From: Pseudopithomyces maydicus
Lineage: Eukaryota; Ascomycota; Dothideomycetes; Pleosporales; Didymosphaeriaceae
Reading direction: 5' to 3'
Assembly: GCA_026873275.1 (NCBI GenBank)
Contig: JANTUC010000003.1
Span: forward strand, 868,001-932,000
DNA: 64,000 bases
Shown here one piece after another: positions 1-9,776 of this stretch. Within the stretch, counting starts at the first letter, position 1, and every line of letters starts with the position of its first letter. Under the pieces are notes generated by a model that ran no database searches, was not told the DNA's origin, and saw nothing but the letters and a program-made list of their open reading frames with translations. The translations under genes were made by a program, and so were the position numbers.

Positions 1-381
1 CAAGTTGTCGATCCACTCTCGGAGGAATTCCAGAATCTCTGGAACTGGCGCGCAAAGAAGAACACTGATGCTTTTGGTAAGGTCTTCCATCCCGTGCCGT
101 CCGACGAGGTGCAAAACTGGAGGCAGTATGACGAGTACTACTCTCGATTCTTCGGCCAGGAGCAGGGCGACAAGGAGAACAAGAAACCGAGTTTGTACAA
201 GATCGGACACGTGGTTGCCGAGAATTTCAGCGGTGGCGAGCAGGGAGTACGCGAGGTCAAGGAAGTGTTGTCTACAGTCCGCGGCACCTTGGTCGAAATG
301 CCGCTGATGTTCCTCAAGGAGGAAGACATCGCGAAGGAGGGTGTTGGGCTAAATGCTTTCACCGAGGAGCTTTATACTTAA
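1..381 (+). CDS. Phospholipase D (PLD1/Spo14-like), C-terminal end only
   Basis: This is the 3' end of a gene entering from the left edge. The open frame starts at base 1 with no initiation codon in the window and stops at 379-381, giving about 126 residues. The segment with NTDAFGKVFHPVPSDEV, then GGEQGVREVKEVLSTVRGTLVEMPL and a tail ending in NAFTEELYT, resembles the extreme C-terminus of fungal phosphatidylcholine-hydrolysing phospholipase D. The tail follows the last HKD catalytic motif, so neither HKD motif can be seen here. Family role: hydrolysis of phosphatidylcholine to phosphatidic acid and choline at membranes. The assignment rests on recalled similarity of the tail (REVKEVLSTVRGTLVEMPL, EEDIAKEG) and the rest of the protein is needed to confirm it. 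Confidence 0.6.
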   Translation, partial: QVVDPLSEEFQNLWNWRAKKNTDAFGKVFHPVPSDEVQNWRQYDEYYSRFFGQEQGDKENKKPSLYKIGHVVAENFSGGEQGVREVKEVLSTVRGTLVEMPLMFLKEEDIAKEGVGLNAFTEELYT

Positions 382-1007
382 TTGTCCGACGGACACATGA
401 AGATAGGCCAATCTCTTTGTACAAAGGCATGCTCTAGCGTCACTTGTCTTGCTCGTGTCTTGTATATAGTTGATAGCTCAAGCTGCGGGTTCTCAATCTA
501 ATTAAATGATTCGACCAATTATTCCAGCTAGTGGATGCCCATGCGTAGGTGCATATTGGACGATTTCAATACCTACTGCAAACATGTAACTAGAAGTCTT
601 GAAATCTCGAGCCAAAATAACTTGAGTGATTGTTCACTAAAGACTTCATTTACGCTGAGTTGGGAACATACAGGTGCACCGTGCAATCTAACCCTTTTCC
701 ATCAATTAAATACGAGATCGCATCTGACTCGGCGCTGCGCCTCGCTTGGCTCCGCTCCTTCACGTCCGTCCATCACATGGTGAAACCTAAGATTATGACA
801 TCAATCCCCTGCTATTTTCATACTTTTTATCATTTCAACTGTGCATTGCAACACAGGTTTGCGACTCATCGAGTTCACTCGCCGCGCTTGTGCACTTGAA
901 TCCAGGCCCAGACATACCACTCATCATTTGAGTTCATTTGCACCTTTCGACACCCCAATTGCATTTTCCAATGCCCCCATGGCTCTCGAATCCCCTCCCA
1001 CCCCGCT
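382..1007. other. Intergenic, no gene seen
   Basis: This is the downstream region of the phospholipase D gene and the promoter of the next gene. It is moderately AT-rich up to about 900, then becomes C-rich near the next start. The open frames here (535-783, 630-899) have no family resemblance and no intron context. I see no RNA gene. Confidence 0.6.
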
Positions 1008-2688
1008 ATGAAATCCTACCCTACCGCCTCCTCCCACACCAGCGTCGAAATGCTCCCTCTTGAACCCCAACCCTCCCGCTCCTCCTCCCTCCCACAAACC
1101 CAACAACCCCCTCGCCAGAAACGAAACCCCTTCCCCTGGCGCATATTCCTGGTAATCGCCAGCCTCCCCCTCGCCCTCACCCCCATCGTCGCCCTCTCCG
1201 CCGCCGCCGAGCAAGCCTCGCAATCCTACCTCGCAGGCCGCGCCTGCTATCCCAATGGTCTCTGGAAAGAAGCGTCGGGCGCGACCTGGCGCATCATGGA
1301 CTCGTCGTACTTTTTACACCAAACCTGGCGTTCGGCGCCATGAAGTTTACGCAGGCCAAGGTACTGGATATTGCGTGGGATCTATGCGTTGGACGGGGCG
1401 GTCAGCTTGCACTCGCGTGGGTGCAGTATCGCGTGTTTAACGAGTGGGTGGTGTACCATATGGAGCGATGGCGGACGAGCTATCGAATGTATACTTCCGT
1501 GGCGTTTTCGACGGCGAATCTAGGCATGCTGGTGGTATTGGCGAAGGAGTGGCTGAGTGGGAGGGGGAGAGGGTGGGATAGGTGGTGGAGGTGGGTTGCT
1601 GTGTTGGGTATGTTGATTGCGACGGTGTACGTGATTGCGTTTCCGACATTGATGGCGGCTATGACGGGTTATATCACGACTTTCGAGCCGTATGTTGAGG
1701 ACAGGGATGGGAATCTGGTATTGTGGACAGAGATCAGGGAGGTTGAGTATATGGTCGAAGATAGTGCGCGTCTGGGAGATGGGTACGTTCAGCCGTTAGT
1801 TGCGGTAAAAGGCGACAAAGAGCTCGCGAATGCCATTTTAAACTGTGAGTTTGTTACTAAAGTTCCCGTTCGTCAACTTGGTCTTTCCAAAATGAAAGGT
1901 CTCAGGCGTAAATTTAATGTAGTAGTGAGTAACTATATACTAACGCTTGTGACCAGACTCAAGCCATTACTTGGGCATCGAATACAATCCGATCACACAG
2001 TCTCTCAACGTCTCCAATTGGGTCACCGCCGCATTTCAGCGCAACACGAGTAGTGTTTTCGTCTTCAACGGCACAACGAAGCATCTATCACCACCTACAT
2101 TAAATATCACATTCGCACTATCGGCACCCGAAGCTGAACGGCCCTCTCCAGGTCTGACCTACCCTTGGTACTCCCTCGACGCTTCCCGCGAAGGTTCCGT
2201 CGTGAACGCGTCATACGTGCACGCCTATGGCTCCTGTAAGCCAAGCGAGACGTATCAATGGCAAGTACTACCCAGTCGTACTGCCAGACCTACTACATTT
2301 GCAGAAAGGCCTACCCACGACAAGATAGCTAACGATTCGCAGGGGTTTTTCATACATTTTCCTTTTCATGGTATCCATCTTTAATTTTGTCTGGAGCTGT
2401 ATCATGGCAGGCATGTGGATGGACACGCGGATTCGCTCTCGGATGTACCGCTCGGGGCGGCGACCGGGCTTACTTCGCAGCATTCTGGATATTGCAGAGG
2501 CGATTAGGGACGAGGTTGGGGAGAATGAACGTGCAGAGGAGGAGGAATTGAAGCGCCTGTTGAACAATAGTGGAGGTGCCCTGGTGGTGCCTAGGGGCGA
2601 GCTAAGGGTTGCGAGGGTGCCAGGTGAGGATGGAGATGGAAGAGAGAGGGGTTGGAGGAGAAGACTTACCAAGGGAAGTACATTTTAG
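1008..2688 (+). CDS. Polytopic membrane protein, fungus-specific, frame broken once
   Basis: Exons are 1008-1844, 1957-2260 and 2343-2688. With one base added the protein is 495 residues. A proline-rich N-terminus precedes a hydrophobic stretch (IFLVIASLPLALTPIVAL). Further membrane segments lie around 1500-1680 (WVAVLGMLIATVYVIAFPT) and 2344-2410 (FLFMVSIFNFVWSCIMAGMW), followed by a basic, acidic-patched cytosolic tail. A glycosylatable loop (NVSN, NTSS, NITF) lies between them. It looks like an uncharacterised fungal membrane protein family; no biochemical role is claimed. Oddities: the frame must slip back one base at the T run 1311-1315, and the second intron (2261-2342) has a GC donor with a normal CAG acceptor. 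The first intron (1845-1956) has GTGAGT and a CTAAC branch site. Confidence 0.7.
2261..2342 (+). other. GC-AG intron in membrane protein gene
   Basis: Donor GCAAGT at 2261 follows ...CAATG, and acceptor TTCGCAG ends at 2342. Splicing joins TG to GGGTTT, making a Trp codon, and opens the membrane segment of the last exon. No nearby GT donor gives an open frame. GC-AG introns are a known minority class in fungi. Confidence 0.65.
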
Positions 2689-3060
2689 AGGTTGAAAACA
2701 TATGATGGAAAAACAAACATGTGATCCGTGAATACCATACCTGCGCAACGTTTCTTAGCTGTATATATATGCAAGTGGGACCATGATGCTACCTTTCTGC
2801 CAAATGCTTACTACAAATAACAGAAACAGGTGAGTATCTCTTAAATGTCAATTGCAGGTATTTACTAGCTAATTACTCGACGAACGGTCTCTCATCCTGA
2901 ACACACGTACAACTCGATCATCGAGTTTGCTCACCCCTCCCGCCACCGCGTTTGCGCCGCACAAAGTCCACAAACCACCTACCATATCTACCACCCCTAT
3001 CCCCATATAAATCCTCCCTGATAATGACCTTCCCACTAGGTCCCCCTTGCCCCTCTCATA
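2689..3060. other. Intergenic, no gene seen
   Basis: AT-rich spacer with the 3' flank of the membrane protein gene on the left and the promoter of the small gene at 3061 on the right. No supported feature. Confidence 0.6.
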
Positions 3061-3506
3061 ATGTCTAACCACGATACAACTCCCACCACATCGCCTAGAT
3101 CCGTCCCCACCGTCCGCGGCGAAGACGAATCCGAGCTCTCATACCTCACGCACCTCATCGAAAGTAAGACTGACAAATACCGTTCAGCACCCCAGCTAAC
3201 CCCCTAGCATCATCATGGCACCTCCTTCCCACCCCTACCAAGCAGCCTACTATTCTTCTCGGACGCCATCCTAAGCCTGGATCGCCCGCAACTGCGTACG
3301 TGTGCGCCGTGTACAGCTTGGCGAAGGGGGTGCGCATACGCTGGAGATAGGTCCTGAGGTAGGGGCTAGTAGAAAGGAAGCGTTGCAACTGTTGTTGGAG
3401 GTTGTGGAGAGGGGTGTTGGGGCACGGATATTGAGGGAGGGGCGGAGGAAGGGGGAGGGGGAGAGGATGGGCGTGAGGAAGGAGGGGATGGATAGGGAGA
3501 GGTAGA
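3061..3506 (+). CDS. Small hypothetical protein, structure uncertain
   Basis: An ATG at 3061 opens a short exon rich in Ser, Thr and Pro that ends in SELSYLTHLIE. A GTAAGA donor at 3164 and a CTAAC...TAG acceptor at 3207 outline a 44-base intron. After it, three overlapping frames each carry a protein-like piece: LPSSLLFFSDAILSLDRPQ, then YVCAVYSLAKGVRIRW, then EIGPEVGASRKEALQLLLEV and a basic tail stopping at 3506. No single frame joins them, so either the intron model is wrong or single bases are missing, as in other genes of this window. I do not recognise the family. It converges with the NADH dehydrogenase gene. Confidence 0.3.
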
Positions 3507-3965
3507 TAATGTCAAGGAGATGGCGTTAGTAGTAAAGTAGATACTGTACATGTCCATGAATCCACCTAGACAGAGAGGGGATAAAATACTCGACTCAGCG
3601 ATATCATTCAATACGGAATCAGACAGAATACACTACATCGGTGGCTCTATGCCCTCCCAACACAAAAAATCTCTATAGCACCCATACAATTCGCAAACCG
3701 GTATAACTCCCAGCTCGAAACAAAGATATCCAAGACAACCCCGCCAAATGGACGATCAGGTATTACACTGTTACACGTGGTGGTATATGTGGACAGGCAG
3801 GTAGGAGACTTTTGTGGTTTGGCCTGCTCGCCCACCCGCCACCGCAGGTAGACAGGCAGGCAATATAGACAGACAAGACAACCCGGACAAAGGGAACAAA
3901 CAACGCCCGACTCTATGCAGGGCTAGCACAGAGTGGGTGTGCTGACAAAGAGAACATCCCCCTGT
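3507..3965. other. Convergent intergenic region
   Basis: 3' flanks of the small gene (+) and of the NADH dehydrogenase gene (-). No open frame of interest and no recognised RNA. Confidence 0.6.
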
Positions 3966-5840
3966 TTACACACGCGAGACGTCGCGACCAAAGATCTTGG
4001 ACTTGAACCAGTCGACGCACACGAGGATGCGGTTGCGGGTGCTGAAGCACATGCTGATGTAGGCGCTTCGCCAGAAAAGGTACGTCAGGGTACCACCGCT
4101 GGCAATGTTGCCCGACAACCACGCGATATCGGCAACAGCCTTCTCGGAGCCGATGTAGGCGAGGGATCCCTGGTGAGTGTACTCGAACGGACCGATCTGC
4201 TTAACGCGTCGGAGGCGCTTCTGAAGATCCTTGATGTCAGAGAAGACAACGTCACGGGCGTCCTTGCTGGGAGCAGTCTCCTGCTTGACAGAGAGCTCGG
4301 CGAGCTCGGCCTCGATCTCCTGGGTCTTCGCCATCTGGTTGAACATGCGAGCGAGCCAAGCACCCTCCTGGGAGGCGACCTGGGCGGTGGGGGCGTAGTT
4401 GGCGACGGCGCAGTCACCGACGGCCCACACATTCTCGCAGCCCTTGACAACAAGGTACTCGTTCACGGCGAGACCACGGCGGGAATCCTTCTGAGCGGGG
4501 ATCTGGCTGATGAAGTCCTTGACGAGAGGGCGGAGGGCGTTACCGGTGGCCCAGACGAGCAGGCCGAAGGGGATCTGCTCGACAATCTTCTTTCCGTCGG
4601 GGCCGGTGGATTCAGCTTCGATGTACTTGTCGGTCACCTTCTTGACCATGGTCTTGGTGCGGATGGTGATGGTCTCCTCCTTGAAGGTCTTCTCAGTGTA
4701 CTCAATCAGCTGCTTGGAGAACATAGGAAGGACGTTGGGGAGCGCCTCGACAAGGGTAACCTTGAAGGTGTCCTTGATCTCGGGGAGCCACTTCTTCAGA
4801 TCGGAGTTGAAGAAGTCCTGGAGCTCACCGGCGAACTCAACACCGGTAGGTCCACCACCGACGACAACCATGTGCAACAGACGCTTGATCTCCTCGGGGC
4901 TCTGGTCCTTGAAGGTGGCCGTCTCGCAGCAGTCCATGATACGGTTACGGATACGCTGGGCATCGCCTACCTCCTTCAAGAAGAGACCGTGTTCGCGCAC
5001 ACCGGGGATACCTTGGCCCTATTAGTATTGGCTTTGATGGAAACTCTGGATGACTCACCAAAGGTCGCGTTCTCGGCACCGACACCAATGACCAGCATAT
5101 CGAAGGGCACCTCGGTCGCGGACACGTCGCCCTTGATTTCCGAGTCGTCGTTGATGTAGACGATGCGCTTCTCGTAGTCGATCTTGGTGGCCTCGGCCTC
5201 GTAGTACTTGACGGCGGCCTTCTTGTGACGCAGGAAGTTGCGGATGGGCTCCATGATGGAGCGGTGCTCGATGGTGCCGACGGTGCATGAGGGCAGCAGC
5301 GGGGTGAAGAGGAAGTAGTTACGCGGCGACACAACGACAACGTTGTAGTTCTCCGTGTCGAGCTTCTTCAGCAGGGAGACGGAGCCCCAGCCGGTTCCTG
5401 CGGCGCGTCAGTCGGTCAATCATGGCGGATGGAGCGGAAAGGCGTGGACACGCACCCAGCACGACGAGGGTCTTCTTCTTTGGGTCGGGGGCGGGCTGGT
5501 CGTCGGGGTTGCGCATCTCCCAGATGCCGTAGCCGACGTAGGCAGCGCCGGCGATGGCGGAGAGATAGGTGATGCGCCATGTCCAGCGCAGGGCCCGGAA
5601 GCGCTTCTTGGGCTTCACGGCGGGCTTGGAGGCGTCGGTCGACTGCTGGCGGATGGTCTGGCGCAGGGCGATCTGGTGGGAGACGGGGCGCGATGTCCAC
5701 TGGGCCCTCTGGGCGATGGCGGCGGGCCGGGTGGTGGTGTAGGTACGGCGTCCAGCCTGCTGGAGCTGCGCGAACACGCTGCGGGCAGCAGAGGTCCGCA
5801 TCGGGGCAGCCATTGAGACAATTGAGCTCGCTGAGATCAC
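3966..5840 (-). CDS. Alternative (rotenone-insensitive) NADH:ubiquinone oxidoreductase, mitochondrial
   Basis: Exons on the minus strand are 5840-5456, 5397-5059 and 5011-3966, 589 residues, fully open. It oxidises NADH and passes electrons to ubiquinone without pumping protons, at the mitochondrial inner membrane. The N-terminus is Arg/Ser/Ala-rich and lacks acids, as in a presequence, and a hydrophobic segment (ITYLSAIAGAAYVGYGIW, about residues 90-107) follows. The FAD-binding glycine motif GTGWGS lies near residue 129, and the NADH-binding motif VVVGGGPTGVEFAGE starts near residue 290. WAVGDCA and the C-terminal LFWRSAYISMCFS match the NDE/NDI family. I see no EF-hand insertion, so it is not the calcium-binding subtype. 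Whether it faces the matrix or the intermembrane space cannot be settled; the membrane segment favours an external enzyme. A second start at 5813 (MAAPMRT) is possible. The second intron ends in AAG. Confidence 0.93.
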
Positions 5841-6983
5841 GGCGAGATGGAGATGGGAAGGAGGACGGGTGGTGGCCGCGGATAAGAGCTGGCGGGAGCT
5901 GATGGGGGCAAGCTATCGTTTTTTTCTGCGATGCCGTCAGAGAGACCAACTGTAGGCTAACTGACAGGGGTTGGTCGCCCGCGTTGCTTCGTTGAGCGAT
6001 AAGCTCGCGGCTCCTATCCGACCTCGCCTCTGCGCCATCCCACGCGTCATTTTGTTGGCCTCCACGCTATGTTTGAGCTGCAGCATTCACTAATTCCATC
6101 TCCACACCGCAGCTGAACAAATTTCTTGGGAGCCCTCGCTGGGCCGGTGGCTGAATTGGCTTTGCTCTGTTGTCGGGCACGCCATCCCATCCACGCCCCG
6201 ATATCTCGGTCGCCGGCGCAGGCTCGGTCAGAAAAATTATGCCCCGTTCCCAGTTCCACCCAACGTGAGCAAGCCACACCTGTGCCCCTTAGCGTCCGCT
6301 GTGTTTCTCGCTGTGGCTTGTACGAAGGGGGCTCCCGAGGTCTGGCGTGGATCAGTGGATCTTCCCGCAGTCCAAGCGGTGAAAGGGGGTGTTCGTGCCC
6401 GTGGAGTAAGTGTGGTTTGGTGGATATTTTCTCGAGCCAGACCTCGCATTGACCCATCCGTGCTTGTTTCTCATTTCTTCCTGCGGAGTGAGACGCTGTT
6501 GGTCCCCCGTGACCCGGCAGACTGCGGAATCTCCCGAACGAGCGCAGGAGTTGGACCACGCATGCCATTGCTTCCTACATACTACCTGATTCCATCTTCC
6601 GAAATTCAGCAGATGCCATGCATCGTCAGCAAGCAAACCGCTATGCGTCCGTCGAGGAAGCCGCCGAGGAAGCCGTCGAGGAAGCCGTTTCGCGTTATGC
6701 TCCACTGTCCATCCAACCTACCTAGGTACCCAGCAATCATAGCACGTGTAATAACTCTCTCATATGGATTACACACCACGACTCCCATGCAGACCTACAC
6801 CACATAAATCGTGCAGCCTACCAATCCGCCTGAGCAATGCCCTCATCCTTCGCCCGCTCGCGCTGCACGATACGTAAGATGATGCCATAGACTCGCCCAC
6901 CCCGCACTTATCCAGCCTCACCCCTCACTCCTTCCTCGCCATATCTCGTGCACACGCTCATCTCCTGCCTCCTTGCCCTGACC
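5841..6983. other. Divergent intergenic region between NADH dehydrogenase and DUF427 genes
   Basis: About 1.1 kb between two divergent starts. Overlapping open frames on both strands (6047-6568 minus, 6265-6807 plus) have low-complexity, Arg/Pro-rich translations and no conserved motif, so I treat them as non-coding. The region carries a short 12-base tandem repeat at 6651-6686. Confidence 0.55.
6651..6686. repeat. 12-base tandem repeat, three copies
   Basis: Three units of the pattern GTCGAGGAAGCC, the middle one with one substitution (GCCGAGGAAGCC). It lies in an intergenic region. The repeat makes the overlapping frames look Arg/Pro- or Lys-rich, but nothing else supports coding. Confidence 0.8.
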
Positions 6984-7280
6984 ATGCCTCACGCAACCGC
7001 CTCCATCAACGGCATCACCGTCGCCGAAACCTCCACCTACGAGGTTGTCGACGGCAACATCTACTTCCCACCTGACTCCATCACAAAAGCTGCCTTCACG
7101 CCCACGGCCACCAAATCGCACTGCCCTTACAAGGGCGACGCCTCGTACTACACTGTCACCACAAACAAGACTGAGACCAAGGACGCGGCGTGGTATTACC
7201 CTGATCCGCTGCCCCAGTACACTAAGATCAAGGGGTATGTCGCTTTTTATAAGGGAAAGGCAGAGGTGAAGAGTGAATAA
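6984..7280 (+). CDS. DUF427 domain protein
   Basis: Single exon, 98 residues, from an ATG in ACCATGC context. The whole protein is one small beta-rich domain: ASINGITVAETSTYEVVDGNIYFPP, then SHCPYKGDASYYTV, then AAWYYPDPLPQYTKIKGYVAFYKGK. The cysteine-containing CPYKG segment and the AWYYPDP segment are characteristic of the DUF427 family found in bacteria and fungi. Its biochemical activity is not established to my knowledge. The start at 6984 rather than an upstream alternative codon is chosen because the domain begins immediately after it. It is transcribed towards bystin, whose stop is only about 200 bases away. Confidence 0.85.
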   Translation: MPHATASINGITVAETSTYEVVDGNIYFPPDSITKAAFTPTATKSHCPYKGDASYYTVTTNKTETKDAAWYYPDPLPQYTKIKGYVAFYKGKAEVKSE

Positions 7281-7482
7281 TTGAACGGGCGGACGAAAAG
7301 AAGGCATGTGCAGCGAATGAAGCAGGAGGAGAGTATAGAACTCGGGTATATGTATTTGCCTGAAAAAAAGTGTGAACGCGATAATTTACGTCTCTATACA
7401 CCAGTGGTATGTTTATATACCGATACGCCGACCCAAATGCATCCATGCGTGAATCTCTTTTGTTTTATGTTTGTATATGCTC

Positions 7483-9304
7483 TTATCCGTCCACGGCCAT
7501 GACCATCGTGTCGTCCCCGTCCATGCCTACCGGCGCCGGTTCAGCCACAACACCACGTCCTCGTCCCTGCAGCAGTTCGCGGCGGACTTCCGGACTGATG
7601 GTTGCGTGACCACGAGTGAGCAGAAGGTCGAGTAGTGCTTCTCGCTGGTCCTCCGTGATGTCGTTCCTGTAGCGCTGGGCAAAGGCGAGCAAGCATTGAT
7701 GCCAAATAACGGGCAGCTTCCCTGTGCCGCCAAGGTCTCCACCATCCGTGTCCATGGCGTCGGCCGTGCTGGCACCCGTGGCTCGGAAGCGGAGGAAGTG
7801 GAAGACAAGGGCATCGATGACCTTATAAGGGAGGGCGTATTTCTTCTCGAGAAGGGTTCGGATGAAAACTAAGAGCGGTTAATCTAGCGATATATGCTTT
7901 GGAAAGGGCATGCACGAACTGTTGACAGGGCCCGCAGCTTCGGGGTCGGACGACATTTGCTCTGCAGCAACCTCGCACAGGCGGTGGATGGCTGCAGCAG
8001 AGTGAAGAACAGGAACAGAGATTTTCGAGACCACGCTGGCGACGATGGTGGCTTCGCGCTGGGTGCATCCATCAATGAGCATGGGGAACACAATTCCCTT
8101 GAAGAAAGCTGAAGGTTTATACAAAGCCTTTTTCAGTGCGTTGTACAAGTGCACGTTGAGCCTAAAATGGGTGAAGTCAGTACATGATCACTATCGAAGG
8201 ATTGAGGATCGGGCGGAGGTCTTAGCTGTGCGGTTCCAGAAGATTTAGACTTTATAGTCCAAAGAACTTCTCCAGACAGCCATGACGCCCTCCCATCCTT
8301 GGGATATGGCCTACTTTTGAGTTTCTCTTATGTTATCCTGCACCGCTGGGAGAAGCACGCTAGTCTCGTCAGTCATGTGTTCAGCTCCTAAGAACAATAT
8401 ACGTACGAGTTCAAAAACTGTTGCGCGATATGCGGCTTGGATGATATGAAAAGACGGGTGGCAGCATAGACCGAATTGGCTGGAATAATAAAAATGTCAG
8501 CAGACTCTTCTAACATTGGGTATCGGCGGTTTCGAAGACGTCGTTGTGATACGACATTCTCCTCGGAGAGTACGTACGTGTCCATTGATCGGGTTGGGTT
8601 ATGGCAACCAATGTTTCCCAGGCCGGAATAGTCGGCAGAATCTTGAATGGCTTGGGAAGCTTCCCACTCTTATACCTTGACAAAATCATGCCAACCTTGC
8701 TGTAGACCTCAACAACCTTCTCAGGCAGTTCTACGGCATCTTCGGGGTCGCCGCCGCCCCGTATTTCTCGTTGTGGAGTCGCAGCTTCGTGTTGCGCGAT
8801 CTTGTCGAGAATCAGCGCTGCAAGATCGGTGCCGCCTCCACCGGAAGTTTGCGCCTCTTGCCCTGGCCACTTCAGAGAGCTTAGGTCGTCCGAGGGGAGA
8901 AATTTGTTGAACGTTTCTAGATCGTCGGCATCAATCTCCACCTCTTCCACAATCTCATCCTCGTCTCCCCACTGGTCCTCATCCTCATACTGCGCCGTCT
9001 CGTCTTCACCATGGTCCTCCCCAAGCCGTGTTCCGAAATCGAAAGCTGGATTTGATTTGGACGGGACAGGCCTTTGCGCTCTGGTCTCGCTCTCTGCTTC
9101 GTCGGCGAGCTCTTGGGCGATGTCGAGGATCTTTCGCGAGCTTTTGCTGTCCACGTAGCCGTCGCCGTCATTCTCGTCCCTTGAACGCTTCTTATTCTTC
9201 TTCGGAGCCTTTTGCTTCAGCTCGAGAGAGGGTGCGTACTCCTCCGCTAGAGGATTGTGCCGCTGGGATTCGCGGGTGGCAGGTGACTTTGGTGTCTTCG
9301 GCAT
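7483..9304 (-). CDS. ENP1: Bystin/Enp1, 40S ribosome biogenesis factor
   Basis: Exons on the minus strand are 9304-8578, 8479-8407, 8359-8315, 8161-7920 and 7868-7483, 490 residues, fully open. Bystin acts in the nucleolus in late maturation and export of the pre-40S particle. The N-terminal third is charged and low-complexity (KKNKKRSRDENDGDG, an acidic run EDEDQWGDEDEIVEEVE), as usual for Enp1. The bystin domain follows: EVYSKVGMILSRYKSGKLPKPFKI, PNSVYAATRLFISSKPHIAQQFLN, HLYNALKKALYKPSAFFKGIVFP, VSVPVLHSAAAI-like and FIRTLLEKKYALPYKVIDALVFHF blocks in family order. Intron 4 uses a GTTCGT donor. The gene shares a 472-base divergent promoter with the Bre2-like gene. Confidence 0.95.
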
Positions 9305-9776
9305 TGTGGGCGGATGCGATGCGTCTGCGCTGGGTGCGATATGGACTGCGAGAGCTCGTTCGTTCGAATTGCGCGGGCAGGGTGCGCTTCCTTCGAATAC
9401 TGGGAATCTGTGCGCTTCTGAGGGTCACGGAGCAGACGTTGCGCTGTGAGTGTTGCGAATGTTCTCGTTGCGGGGGTGGTGAATTTTGGCCCGCCCAACT
9501 TTTATTGCAGGGATCTCGTTCGAGCCATTACCTATTCGCTCTAGCGCCGTTCTGTCACCGAAGCTTTGGATCGCGTGTCTGCGTCGCGACGCGAACTGCT
9601 GGCCTCACTCAAGACTCGAATTGACCCGCACTCATTGCTGCGCCTACCGGAAAGATAGAGGAGAGCAGCAAGCGACAATCGCACAATTACTATTGAACAA
9701 ACCTAGCTGCAATTAAACAGCTGAAGTCAGTCATTTCGCAGGCTTTCTGCTAATTACCACCACTTCTCTGCCCGCC
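9305..9776. promoter_or_regulatory. Shared divergent promoter region of bystin and Bre2-like genes
   Basis: The start codons of two divergently transcribed housekeeping genes lie 472 bases apart. The spacer is mixed in composition and has no supported open frame. That it acts as a bidirectional promoter is inferred from layout only. Confidence 0.5.

Noticed and set aside
3933..5159. 408-codon plus-strand frame antisense to the NADH dehydrogenase
   Set aside because: Shadow frame of the strongly conserved minus-strand gene; its Leu/Asp/Glu-rich translation mirrors the codon bias of that gene.
6047..6807. Overlapping frames of 173 and 180 codons on opposite strands
   Set aside because: Low-complexity and partly created by a 12-base tandem repeat; neither resembles a known protein.
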